13,455 bases of DNA from Planctomycetota bacterium (GTDB lineage Bacteria; Planctomycetota; Phycisphaerae; Phycisphaerales; SM1A02): the NCBI GenBank assembly GCA_003671065.1, contig QWPU01000044.1, positions 1 to 13,455 on the forward strand. The letters are read 5' to 3'. Below, one piece after another: positions 1-7,651 of this stretch (its first letter is position 1; each line of letters opens with the position of its first letter). A model generated the notes under the pieces. That model was not told where the DNA came from, searched no databases, and worked only from the letters and a program-made list of their open reading frames with translations. Position numbers and translations under genes: made by a program.

Positions 1-60
1 CAAGCGTGAAGGTTGCAGCATACATCATGTTCTGTGTGGCGTGTAACTTTGAGAGGACGG

Positions 61-189
61 TCATCGTGAAGTCTGAGGGCGGATGAGATCGATGTGTTCG
101 TCGATGTGTTCGGCGATGTGTTCGGCGATGTGTTCGGCGATGTGTTCGTCGATGTGTTCGGCACCGAAGCGCACTCGCAACTTCGCCAT
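61..189 (-). CDS. possible small repeat peptide (42 aa), doubtful
   Basis: A minus-strand frame starting with ATG at 189 would give a 42-residue peptide: a basic start (MAKLRVRFG), then six EHI(A/D) tetrapeptides from the 12-bp repeat, then LIRPQTSR and a stop at 61-63. The frame is also open further upstream to 411, inside purD. There is no clear Shine-Dalgarno site before 189 and no homologue that I recognise. The plus strand is open across the same repeats, which weakens the case. It could be a translated fragment trailing purD or simply non-coding repeat DNA. Confidence 0.12.
   Translation of the reverse strand: MAKLRVRFGAEHIDEHIAEHIAEHIAEHIDEHIDLIRPQTSR
91..162. repeat. 12-bp tandem repeat, six copies
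   Basis: Six consecutive 12-bp units of the form GATGTGTTCGKC fill 91-162 exactly. Units 1 and 5 end in GTC and the other four in GGC, which is the only variation. There is no spacer between units, so it is not a CRISPR array. On the minus strand the unit can be read as the four-residue peptide Glu-His-Ile-Ala/Asp. It lies about 140 bases beyond the purD stop codon. Confidence 0.95.
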
Positions 190-301
190 CGAAGGCTCGT
201 CGCGCAGGCACGAAGATACGCAACCTCCATGCAACATGATGCCGCGTGTTGCGGCAATTTCATTGGACAGTTGGGTTTCTGATTTCAGCCTCTCGCAGCT
301 C

Positions 302-1642
302 TCAGCGCGTTGGGACCTTGACGAGCGGTCGCCCGATGTCGCTGCGGAAAAACGCGCCTGGAAAGCGGATCTTTGCGGCGGCGGCGGTCGCCAGTTCGCA
401 GGCCCGTTCATGGGTTGCGGCGAGGGCTGTGATTGAGAGCACTCGGCCGCCGTTGGTCAGCAATTTGCCATGCTTGCGCACGGTTCCGGCGTGAAAGATC
501 AGGATGTCTTCAGTCGCAGTGCGGTCAATTGCGCGGGCGTCGTCGATGCCTTCGATCTCCAAGCCCTTCGCGTACTCATTGGGATATCCCTTCGAGCACA
601 CGACTACGCAGCATGCAGCGCGCGAATCAAAGGACAACTCGATCTCGCTGAGTTGTTCGGTCGCCGTCGCGTAGCAGGCCTCGAGCAGATCACCGTTGAG
701 CCGCGCCATAATCGGCTGCGTTTCAGGATCACCAAAGCGCGTGTTGAATTCGAGCACCTTTGGGCCTGCGGGTGTCATCATCAAGCCCGCGTAGAGGACG
801 CCGTGAAACGGGATATCCATGCGCTTGAGCGCGTCGATCGTTGGCACGAAGACATCGCGCTCCACCACGCGCATGAGTTCCGCAGTTGCCGTTGCTGTTG
901 GCGAAAACGCGCCCATTCCGCCCGTGTTTGGACCAGTATCGCCTTCACCCACGCGCTTGTGATCTTGTGCAGGATCGAGAATCCAAAACGACTTGCCATC
1001 GCACAACGCGAGCACACTCACTTCAGGACCTTCGAGCAGATCTTCGATGAGAATCGTCGTGCCTGCATCGCCAAAGATCCTGCGGCCAAGACACGCATCA
1101 ACCGCGCGGCGCGCTTGATCGACCGTCGGGCAGACCATCACGCCTTTGCCGGCGCACAGGCCCGTGGCTTTCACCACGCAGCCATCGATACGCGTGTCAA
1201 CATACGCCAGCGCTTGCTCGAGATCGTTGAACACGCGGCCTTCACCAGTGGGCACACTTGCCGCGCGCATGACTTGTTTCGCGAAGGCTTTGTCCCATTC
1301 AAGTTGCGCGCCGCCGCGCGTTGGCCCAAAGACGAAACGCTTTCCTGGCTCGCTCAATTTCGTCGCGTAATCGGCGGCAAGAGGACCTTCAGGACCAATG
1401 ACAACGAGAGTGACATCTTCGCGTTCGCACCAACGGCACAACCGAAAAACATCCTTCGTTGGCTCAGGGCAGACGCGACCGAGTTCGAGGATTCCCGCGT
1501 TGGCATCAGCTTCTACCCACAGCGTTCCAAGCCGCGGACTCTGCTTGAGTTTCCATGCGAGCGCGTGTTCGCGACCTCCTGTTCCGAGGAGCAACACATT
1601 GACGGTCTTTGGGCAACGAAAGCTAGGAGTCGAAGAAGACAT
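302..1642 (-). CDS. purD: phosphoribosylamine--glycine ligase (GARS)
   Basis: This enzyme joins glycine to 5-phosphoribosylamine using ATP, the second step of de novo purine synthesis in the cytoplasm. The 446-residue product matches the usual length of about 430. It has the N-terminal nucleotide-binding-like start VLLLGTGGREHALAW (residues 16-30), then IGPEGPLAADY (82-92), the ATP-grasp lysine/glycine loop near 158-168, the GPNTGGMGAFSP signature (237-248) and the metal-binding FNTRFGDPETQ segment (299-309). The loop reads KATGLCAGKG where most relatives have KADGLAAGKG. The frame is open 46 codons further upstream, but that extension (RAPSERESG...) is unlike the family, so ATG 1642 is preferred. 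It is preceded by a pyrimidine-rich TTTCTCTCT rather than a Shine-Dalgarno site. It is divergent from the exported protein at 1795. No other purine genes are in the window. Confidence 0.96.
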   Translation of the reverse strand: MSSSTPSFRCPKTVNVLLLGTGGREHALAWKLKQSPRLGTLWVEADANAGILELGRVCPEPTKDVFRLCRWCEREDVTLVVIGPEGPLAADYATKLSEPGKRFVFGPTRGGAQLEWDKAFAKQVMRAASVPTGEGRVFNDLEQALAYVDTRIDGCVVKATGLCAGKGVMVCPTVDQARRAVDACLGRRIFGDAGTTILIEDLLEGPEVSVLALCDGKSFWILDPAQDHKRVGEGDTGPNTGGMGAFSPTATATAELMRVVERDVFVPTIDALKRMDIPFHGVLYAGLMMTPAGPKVLEFNTRFGDPETQPIMARLNGDLLEACYATATEQLSEIELSFDSRAACCVVVCSKGYPNEYAKGLEIEGIDDARAIDRTATEDILIFHAGTVRKHGKLLTNGGRVLSITALAATHERACELATAAAAKIRFPGAFFRSDIGRPLVKVPTR

Positions 1643-1794
1643 AGAGAGAAACAGCTGGCTGTGGGGACGCAGTGACGCGAGGGAATCAGACGAAGGACGC
1701 GGCGTGACGCGGCGCGACACTGTATCGAGCAATCCTGTTAGATTGCGAAGCCCGCTTTCGCGCTCTGAGGGCGCTCGCAAACTCGGAACTATTC

Positions 1795-3273
1795 ATGACC
1801 CGCAACTGCTCATCGTTCCTGCCAGTGTGCTCCCGACTTCTCGCGAATTCGATGTTCGCCGCTTCACTGTTTGTGGTGACCAGCGCGATTCACGCGCAGT
1901 CGCCTGAGATGCTCGCGAAACTCAATGCGCCGTGGGCGCTCGTGACTGAGAATGGCAAGAGCGCGACTCGCCTGTTTACGGCGTATCTCGATCTCACGAA
2001 ATCGCCCGTTGAAGTCGGCGAAGAGTTCAATCAGACCACGATTTACCCAGGCATGACTGGCTTTGCCGAGGTCGCCAAGTGGGCCGAGGCGAACTCGATG
2101 ATGGGCAAGGCGCTCATCGACCTGCAGAACTGCCAAGTGCTCGGGGTTCCCTACGGAACGACTGGTGTCGATCCGCGGTTTGTTGAGCGCGGGCTCACTG
2201 CGACCGTGCAACTTGATGGCGAGCTCGTCACGGTGAATTTTCCCTATCTCCAAGCCTTGGACACCATCAGCGCCTATGTCGCGGCCGAGATGTATCGCCT
2301 TGCGGAAGCAGGGAAGTTTGATGAAGGGTTTACCATCGGCGTCGCTCACTTGCGCGTGCTGCGTCAAGCGGTCGACGCGACGATGTATGGCGAAAAGTCC
2401 GCGGCAATGACCATGCTTTGCGAAGCGCTTTCGGTGCATCGCGATCTGCTCTATGTCTATCGCGACAAGATGACGGTTGATGCGCTCAAGAAGTTGGCGA
2501 CGAAGGAATATCCCTTTCTCAAGCCCTCGGAGAACGAGCGATTCAAGCGATTGTCGATGCCTGAGGGTGATCTCATCGTTGCTGAAGCGGTGCTCAACAC
2601 GGTGTTTAGTCAGGATGGGCAACCCGATCTTGAGAAGTTCGCGAAGACCTTCTCTGTGCTGCAATCGCAGCCTGAACCACTCACCGCCTTTGGCGCGGCG
2701 AAGCGTTGGTCGAAGATTGCGACCGTTCACGGCAGCCTTGAAGCGAGCAACAAGAAGTTGACTGACATCTACGACGACTGGTGGCGTCGCTGGCGCATGC
2801 GCGCGTACGACCCGATGCAGTCGCTGCCGACGGAACTCTCGCGCGCGAATCCTGTGAAGTACGCAGCGGTTGTTCTCGTCGCGCGCGACATCGAGAGCCT
2901 GTTTGAATTGCGTCGTCGCCTTGGCGTTGAAGTGTCGGGAACTATTATTGCCGCGGGTCTTTGTGGATACCGAAACCAGTTTGACACATGGCCAGACAAG
3001 ATCGAAAAATCGTACACGCAGTTCTTTCCACAGCGCTATGACTTCGATCCGTATGACAAGGACTACGGCCGTCTGCTCTATACCTATCTCGGCAGCGCGA
3101 AGAAGGGCATCGACAGTTCGTTTGGTCGTATCGAAGTGAAGAACTGTGTGCTCTATGCGCGTAACGGCGATGGCGAATCGAACAGTGCTGCTCGTCACGC
3201 GGTCGGCGGCAAGAGCGACGATTTCGTGGTGTTTCCGCCGCTTCGCGCGATTTCACGCGGTCAAGCGCAATAA
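1795..3273 (+). CDS. unrecognised exported protein (492 aa)
   Basis: I do not recognise this as a named family. The N-terminus has a signal peptide: a basic start (residues 1-16), a hydrophobic core MFAASLFVVTSA (20-31) and a likely signal peptidase I site after IHA (about residue 34), so the mature protein should be outside the inner membrane. The rest is mostly helical-looking, with a Trp-rich DDWWRRWRMR stretch (327-336) and no membrane segment. The last third has WP (399-400), FDPYDKDYGRLLYTYLGS (417-434) and CVLYARNGDG (451-460). This order recalls planctomycete exported proteins that carry a WP...DPF.G.PL.Y...YS.G.DG.DDGG pattern near the C-terminus, but the match is loose. ATG 1795 is chosen because it supplies the charged n-region; ATG 1852 would leave a very short signal. 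It has its own space upstream (152 bases) and lies 66 bases before trxB. Confidence 0.85.
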   Translation: MTRNCSSFLPVCSRLLANSMFAASLFVVTSAIHAQSPEMLAKLNAPWALVTENGKSATRLFTAYLDLTKSPVEVGEEFNQTTIYPGMTGFAEVAKWAEANSMMGKALIDLQNCQVLGVPYGTTGVDPRFVERGLTATVQLDGELVTVNFPYLQALDTISAYVAAEMYRLAEAGKFDEGFTIGVAHLRVLRQAVDATMYGEKSAAMTMLCEALSVHRDLLYVYRDKMTVDALKKLATKEYPFLKPSENERFKRLSMPEGDLIVAEAVLNTVFSQDGQPDLEKFAKTFSVLQSQPEPLTAFGAAKRWSKIATVHGSLEASNKKLTDIYDDWWRRWRMRAYDPMQSLPTELSRANPVKYAAVVLVARDIESLFELRRRLGVEVSGTIIAAGLCGYRNQFDTWPDKIEKSYTQFFPQRYDFDPYDKDYGRLLYTYLGSAKKGIDSSFGRIEVKNCVLYARNGDGESNSAARHAVGGKSDDFVVFPPLRAISRGQAQ

Positions 3274-3330
3274 TGTGATGCGCGGTGTGATCTAGAGTTT
3301 GAGTCGTAAGTTTGTATTTTGGATTTGATT

Positions 3331-3334
3331 GGAG
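3331..3334 (+). promoter_or_regulatory. Shine-Dalgarno site deciding the trxB start
   Basis: GGAG lies five bases before ATG 3340. An in-frame upstream TTG at 3319 has no such site. This supports the start MSANAHID, giving 335 residues. Confidence 0.6.
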
Positions 3335-3339
3335 ATGCG

Positions 3340-4347
3340 ATGTCGGCGAATGCGCACATTGACAGTGCTGTTGAAAAACAGGTTGAAAAAATAGTGATCA
3401 TCGGTTCTGGCCCTGCGGGTTGGACTGCTGCGATTTACGCCGCGCGCGCGAACCTCGCGCCGCTCGCGATCATTGGCGTTCCTGCCGCGAATCCAGCGCC
3501 TGTGCTTCCAGGTGGGCAGTTGATGCTCACTACGGAAGTCGAGAACTATCCTGGGTTTCCTCACGGTGTTTCGGGCCCTGTGATGATGGCCCTGTTTCAA
3601 GAACAAGCTGAACGCTTCGGCACGCGCATCAACCACGCCGATGTCACGCGTTGCGATTTCACGCAGCGTCCATTCGTGCTTGAAACCAGCGAAGGCGCGA
3701 CCATTCGCGCCCACGCTGTGATCATCGCAACAGGCGCGACCGCCAACTGGGTTGGTCTTGAGAACGAACTGCGTCTTGCCACCACTGGCGGCGGCGTGAG
3801 TGCATGCGCGGTGTGTGATGGCGCGTTGCCGTGCTATCGCGATCAACCGCTCGCAGTCATTGGCGGTGGTGACACTGCGATGGAAGAAGCGAGTTACCTC
3901 ACGAAGTTTGCGTCGATGGTCTATGTGATTCACCGCCGCGATTCGTTCCGTGCATCAAAGGCGATGCAAGCGCGCATTCTTGATAACCCGAAAGCGAAAG
4001 CGGTGTGGAACTCCACGCTCGTTGATGTGATCGGCAAGGACTTCATTGAAGCGGTCGTGCTTGAGAATGTCATCACCAAAGAACGCACGAATCTCCCTGT
4101 GAAAGGGCTGTTTATTGCGATCGGTCACTCGCCTGCAACAAAGTTTCTGCAAGGCAGCGGGATCGAGTTCGACAGCGCCGGCTATGTGGCGTTGCACACG
4201 CGCACGAGTCACACGAACATCGAAGGTATCTTTGCGGCGGGGGATGTCGCGGATAGCGCGTATCGACAAGCGGTGACTGCGAGCGGCATGGGTTGCCAAG
4301 CTGCGATTGATGCGGAGCGTTGGCTTGCGGCGCATGGTGTTCATTGA
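3340..4347 (+). CDS. trxB: thioredoxin-disulfide reductase
   Basis: A cytoplasmic flavoenzyme that moves electrons from NADPH through FAD and a redox-active cysteine pair to thioredoxin. All the hallmarks are present: the FAD-binding GSGPAG (22-27), GGQLMLTTEVENYPGFP (58-74), the active-site CAVC (Cys156, Cys159), the NADPH-binding GGGDTAMEEA (175-184) with HRR (198-200) for the 2'-phosphate, and the C-terminal FAD site FAAGDVAD (298-305) followed by YRQAVTASGMGCQAA. The 335-residue length is slightly above the usual 310-320, because of an N-terminal extension of about 15 residues and a few extra residues (PAANPAPVLP) before GGQ. It is transcribed in the same direction as the exported protein upstream (66-base gap). 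It converges on the symporter gene; 40 bases of tandem repeat separate the stop codons. No thioredoxin gene is in the window. Confidence 0.96.
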   Translation: MSANAHIDSAVEKQVEKIVIIGSGPAGWTAAIYAARANLAPLAIIGVPAANPAPVLPGGQLMLTTEVENYPGFPHGVSGPVMMALFQEQAERFGTRINHADVTRCDFTQRPFVLETSEGATIRAHAVIIATGATANWVGLENELRLATTGGGVSACAVCDGALPCYRDQPLAVIGGGDTAMEEASYLTKFASMVYVIHRRDSFRASKAMQARILDNPKAKAVWNSTLVDVIGKDFIEAVVLENVITKERTNLPVKGLFIAIGHSPATKFLQGSGIEFDSAGYVALHTRTSHTNIEGIFAAGDVADSAYRQAVTASGMGCQAAIDAERWLAAHGVH

Positions 4348-4384
4348 TGGCGTGCATTGATGATGTGCATTGATGGCGTGCATT
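4346..4384. repeat. 13-bp tandem repeat between convergent trxB and symporter genes
   Basis: Three 13-bp units (GATGGCGTGCATT, GATGATGTGCATT, GATGGCGTGCATT) run from the trxB stop codon to four bases before the symporter stop codon; the middle unit differs by two bases. The first unit shares bases with the TGA of trxB. No inverted repeat or T-run is present, so it does not look like an intrinsic terminator although it lies where a bidirectional one would be expected. Confidence 0.9.
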
Positions 4385-4387
4385 GAG

Positions 4388-5734
4388 TCACGAGTCAGCT
4401 TCAGGTAACAGTCGCGTCACAATCTTGGCACCAACGCAATCGCCCCACACATTAATGGTGGTGCGCGCCATGTCGAGCAAGCGATCGACGCCGATGATGA
4501 GACCGATGGCGCTCACGGGAATTCGATCAACTCCGCGGCCTGCGAGACTGGTGTTGACGGCTGCGATGACGATCACGAGCGTCACCAATCCTGCGCTGGG
4601 AATTCCTGCAGCGCCGATTGCTGCGAGTGTTGCGGTGAGTACCGCGATGATGAGATCCGTCGTCGTGAGCTCGACGCCGCAGAGTTGAAACAAGAACAAC
4701 GCCGCGACCGCTTCATAGAGCGCCGTTCCATCGAGATTGAGCGTCGCGCCCAGCGGAATCACGAAGTTGGTTGCGCGTGGCGAGCATCCGCCAGGACCCG
4801 TGCATTCACGCACAGTCACTGGAAGCGTCGCGTTACTTGAACTCGTTGCGAATCCTGTAAACAACGCGCGTCGCACGCTCCACATGAACATCCAACCGTT
4901 GCAGCGCGCGAATACGCACGCAAGCAGCGGAAGAACGATGAAGCCGTGAATGAAGAGACCAAGCAGCACGACGAGCATGTACGCGCCGACTGCGCCGCCG
5001 ACGCTACTGAGACCAACGCGACCGATGATGCCAACGAGAAAGCAGAAGAGTCCGATGGGCATGAGCCACAAGATCCACTGGATGACCGCGAGCATGGCGT
5101 GAAAGAGTCCGTCGATGACTTCGCGTGCGATGCGCGTGCGTTCGCCACCTGCAGCGAGACCGAGACCGAGCATGATGGAGAAGACGATGACGCCGATGGT
5201 GTTGCCTGCAGCCGCTTCGCCGATCGGAGATTTTGGAAGCAGTTGTTGAAGGATGCCGCTCCACGCGCCACCGATGCCTGTTGCTTCGTTCGCAGTGAGC
5301 GTGGCCAGACGCGTGGCGTCGCTGCGATACGCCGTCTCACCAAGCGCAAGCAAACGCGCGCTTTCTTCGGGACTCAAGCCAGAACCAGGACGAATCGTCT
5401 CGACCAGAATCGTGCCGAGCGTTGCGGCGCACAGCATGCAGCCGAGATAAAACGCGGCCACGAGAAGCCCGAGCATGCCGAGGCGTTTGGGGTCGCCAAT
5501 GCTCGAAATGCCGTGAATCACCGCGACTACAACCAGCGGGATGAGAATCATCTGCAGCGGCCGCAGCAGCAACAGATTGCCTGCGAGCATCCAGTTTGAA
5601 TCCACTGCGAGCGCGCCGTTAGACCGATACATCCACTCGCCAACAACAACGCCAATGACAAGCGCGCTGAGGATCGCAAGCGTTTGCGTGCCCGCGTGCC
5701 GAGACGATGGCGCCGTCGAATTCGTCGAAGTCAT
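4388..5734 (-). CDS. dicarboxylate/acidic amino acid:cation symporter (DAACS, GltP/DctA family)
   Basis: An inner membrane carrier that takes up glutamate, aspartate or C4-dicarboxylates with Na+ or H+. The 448-residue length is typical. Family signatures are in order: the serine-rich hairpin FATSSSNATLPVT (295-307), NFVIPLGATLNLDGTALYE (323-341, where the usual motif is NMDGT), the second hairpin AAGIPSAG (375-382), and helix 8 with DRLLDMARTTINVWGD (417-432). By analogy with the archaeal homologue Glt-Ph, Asp417, Asp421, Arg424, Thr425 and Asn428 are the substrate- and cation-binding positions. The arginine that reads an acidic side chain is kept, which favours aspartate/glutamate or a dicarboxylate over a neutral amino acid. 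The aspS gene lies 30 bases upstream on the same strand, so co-transcription is likely. No Shine-Dalgarno site is obvious before ATG 5734. Confidence 0.93.
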   Translation of the reverse strand: MTSTNSTAPSSRHAGTQTLAILSALVIGVVVGEWMYRSNGALAVDSNWMLAGNLLLLRPLQMILIPLVVVAVIHGISSIGDPKRLGMLGLLVAAFYLGCMLCAATLGTILVETIRPGSGLSPEESARLLALGETAYRSDATRLATLTANEATGIGGAWSGILQQLLPKSPIGEAAAGNTIGVIVFSIMLGLGLAAGGERTRIAREVIDGLFHAMLAVIQWILWLMPIGLFCFLVGIIGRVGLSSVGGAVGAYMLVVLLGLFIHGFIVLPLLACVFARCNGWMFMWSVRRALFTGFATSSSNATLPVTVRECTGPGGCSPRATNFVIPLGATLNLDGTALYEAVAALFLFQLCGVELTTTDLIIAVLTATLAAIGAAGIPSAGLVTLVIVIAAVNTSLAGRGVDRIPVSAIGLIIGVDRLLDMARTTINVWGDCVGAKIVTRLLPEADS

Positions 5735-5764
5735 GCCGCGATGGTAACGCAGCGAATCATCGCG

Positions 5765-7558
5765 TCACACCAGCGGCGGCGCCGTACTTCGCACATGCGT
5801 CTCAACGAGTTGCTCAGGATCAACTGGTCCAGGCGCATCGCTCATGAGATCCATGCCTGATTGCGTCTTTGGAAACGCAATGACATCGCGAATGTTGTCA
5901 GTGCCAACAACATGCATGACGAGGCGATCAAGTCCAAACGCGATACCACCGTGCGGTGGCGCGCCAAACTTCAGTGCATCAAGAAGGAAGCCGAACTTCA
6001 TCTTCGCATCGGCTTCAGTAAGCCCAATGAGTCCAAAGACCGCCTCTTGCACTTTCATATCGTGGATGCGCACAGAGCCGCCCGCGATCTCACTGCCGTT
6101 AAGCACGAGGTCGTAGCCTGCGGAAAGACACGCGCCAGGATCAGTCGCAAGAATGCCGAATTGATCGGGATTTGGGCTGGTAAACGGATGGTGCAGCGCA
6201 ACCCAACGCTTGCCTTCGTCGTCCCAATCGAACATCGGGAAGTCGATGACCCACACGAAGTTCCACTTGCCTTCTGGAATGATCGCGAGGTCGCGCGCGA
6301 TCTTCTGGCGCAGTTCACCGAGCGTCTTGGTGGCGATGTCGTAGTGATCAGCCGCGAAGACAACGATGTCGCCTTGCACGAGACCGAGCTTGGCGATGAG
6401 TTCCGCTTTCACGGGCTCGCAGAACTTCGCGACGCCAGTTTCGAAACCGTTTGCACCGAGCTTCGTGAAGGGAATGCCGCCAGCCTTAAAGGTCTTCGCA
6501 AACTCCGAGTAACCATCAAGCACTTTGCGCGTGAGCTTCTCGTTGGGAGTCGGAATGCGAATCGCTTTCACAACGCCGCCGCGCCCGTTCTTCGAAAGCG
6601 CAAGCGCATCCTTGAACACCGCAAACTCAGTTTTGCCCGCGATATCGCTGACATCCGTGAGCTCAAGTCCGTAGCGCGTATCAGGTCGATCGATTCCGTA
6701 GCGCTCCATGGAGTCCCAATAGGTGATGCGCGGCACGCTGCCAACATCGTATTGAAACAGCTCAGTCCAGAGCCCGCGCACGAAGCCCGTCATCATGTCC
6801 ATCACATCTTCGCGCTCGATGAAACTCATCTCGAGATCGATCTGCGTGAACTCTGCTTGACGATCGGCGCGCGGATCTTCGTCGCGCATGCATTTGCAAA
6901 TTTGGATGTAGCGATCGAAGCCAGCGACCATCAAAATCTGCTTGAACAACTGCGGGCTTTGCGGCAGCGCGTACCACTTTCCTGGATGCAAACGCGCAGG
7001 CACAATGAAGTCGCGCGCGCCTTCAGGAGTCGTCTTGATAAGCAGCGGCGTTTCGATTTCGAGGAAGCCGTTGAGCCCGAAGTAATCGCGCGCAAACTTG
7101 GTGATGCGTGAACGCGTGCGCATGATGTGCTGCATGCGCGGTCGACGCAGATCGATATAGCGATACTTCAGACGAATCTCTTCGTTGGTCTTCTCCGAGT
7201 CATGCTCGTCCAGCAGAATCGGCGGCGTTTCGGCTGCGTTGAGCAGTTCGAGTTTCTGCGCGACGACTTCGATTTCACCCGTCGCAAGTTTCGGGTTCGC
7301 CCCACCCGCACGCACACGCACGAGGCCCGTGACAGCGATGACAAACTCGCGGCGAAGCGTGCGCGCCAACGCGATGAGTTCTGCGGGCGAATCTTCAAGA
7401 TTGAAGACGACTTGGCAGAGGCCTTCACGGTCACGAAGATCCGTAAAGATGAGTCCCTTGCTTTGATCGCGGCAGGTATTGATCCAGCCGCAGACGGTGA
7501 CGGTTTGGCCGACATGACTCGCACGGAGCGAGCCGCACATGTGTGAACGCTTGAGCAT
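5765..7558 (-). CDS. aspS: aspartate--tRNA ligase, bacterial type
   Basis: Charges tRNA-Asp with aspartate in the cytoplasm. The 597-residue length and domain order are those of bacterial class II AspRS. The N-terminal anticodon-binding OB fold runs from about 1-110 (CGWINTCRDQSKGLIFTDLRD). The catalytic core starts with KYRYIDLRRP (131-140). Motif 2 contains RDEDPRADRQAEFTQID (225-241). A GAD-type insertion lies about 300-430. The C-terminal part has FGFLLDALKFGAPPHGG and motif 3 GLDRLVM (542-548), then FPKTQSGMDLMSDAPG. The loop after Arg30-Asp31 that contacts the anticodon reads QSKG and appears one residue longer than in E. coli, so discrimination of tRNA-Asp from tRNA-Asn cannot be told from sequence. 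ATG 7558 gives the expected MLKRSHMCGSLR start; the leader is pyrimidine-rich (CCCTCCCTCTT) with no Shine-Dalgarno site. It is probably the first gene of an operon with the symporter, and is divergent from lpxB. Confidence 0.97.
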   Translation of the reverse strand: MLKRSHMCGSLRASHVGQTVTVCGWINTCRDQSKGLIFTDLRDREGLCQVVFNLEDSPAELIALARTLRREFVIAVTGLVRVRAGGANPKLATGEIEVVAQKLELLNAAETPPILLDEHDSEKTNEEIRLKYRYIDLRRPRMQHIMRTRSRITKFARDYFGLNGFLEIETPLLIKTTPEGARDFIVPARLHPGKWYALPQSPQLFKQILMVAGFDRYIQICKCMRDEDPRADRQAEFTQIDLEMSFIEREDVMDMMTGFVRGLWTELFQYDVGSVPRITYWDSMERYGIDRPDTRYGLELTDVSDIAGKTEFAVFKDALALSKNGRGGVVKAIRIPTPNEKLTRKVLDGYSEFAKTFKAGGIPFTKLGANGFETGVAKFCEPVKAELIAKLGLVQGDIVVFAADHYDIATKTLGELRQKIARDLAIIPEGKWNFVWVIDFPMFDWDDEGKRWVALHHPFTSPNPDQFGILATDPGACLSAGYDLVLNGSEIAGGSVRIHDMKVQEAVFGLIGLTEADAKMKFGFLLDALKFGAPPHGGIAFGLDRLVMHVVGTDNIRDVIAFPKTQSGMDLMSDAPGPVDPEQLVETHVRSTAPPLV

Positions 7559-7651
7559 AAGAGGGAGGGATAGTAACGACTTCCGACCGTGCGGCCGTTG
7601 GCTGTTCGACTACGGAATGCACCGTGTTTCGGTAGGCTTTGCGACTGTTGC

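Larger units (their letters stand above)
1..301. other. non-coding stretch downstream of purD
   Basis: No convincing gene is seen. It contains a 12-bp tandem repeat (91-162, listed separately) and a small inverted repeat at 240-256 (6-bp stem, 5-base loop, TGCCGC/GCGGCA) that is not followed by a T-run on either strand, so it is at best a weak terminator for purD. The reading frames that stay open here do so on both strands because the repeat unit is a multiple of three. The first nine bases could be the last codons and TGA stop of a plus-strand gene lying to the left, but nine bases prove nothing. Confidence 0.6.

Noticed and set aside
1..9. End of a plus-strand gene (CAA GCG TGA)
   Set aside because: Nine bases are not enough to support a gene.
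91..162. CRISPR array
   Set aside because: Units are directly adjacent with no spacers, and no cas gene is present; the same applies to 4346-4384 and 12467-12518.
240..256. Intrinsic terminator for purD
   Set aside because: Only a 6-bp stem and no T-run on either strand.
470..1675. Long plus-strand open frame (401 aa) opposite purD
   Set aside because: It is antisense to purD, which has all family motifs; its composition (Arg/His-rich) is that of a shadow frame in GC-rich DNA.
1736..1744. Extended -10 promoter (TGTTAGATT) for the exported protein
   Set aside because: The -10 match is only partial and the best -35 (GCGACA, 1714-1719) is 19 bases away; not strong enough to annotate.
1864..3198. 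Long minus-strand open frame (444 aa) opposite the exported protein
   Set aside because: Rich in Arg, His and Leu with no domain sense; the plus frame has a signal peptide and sensible composition.
3315..3320. TATTTT as a -10 box for trxB
   Set aside because: AT-rich but no acceptable -35 at the right distance.
5861..7111. Long plus-strand open frame (416 aa) opposite aspS
   Set aside because: Antisense to an unmistakable AspRS.
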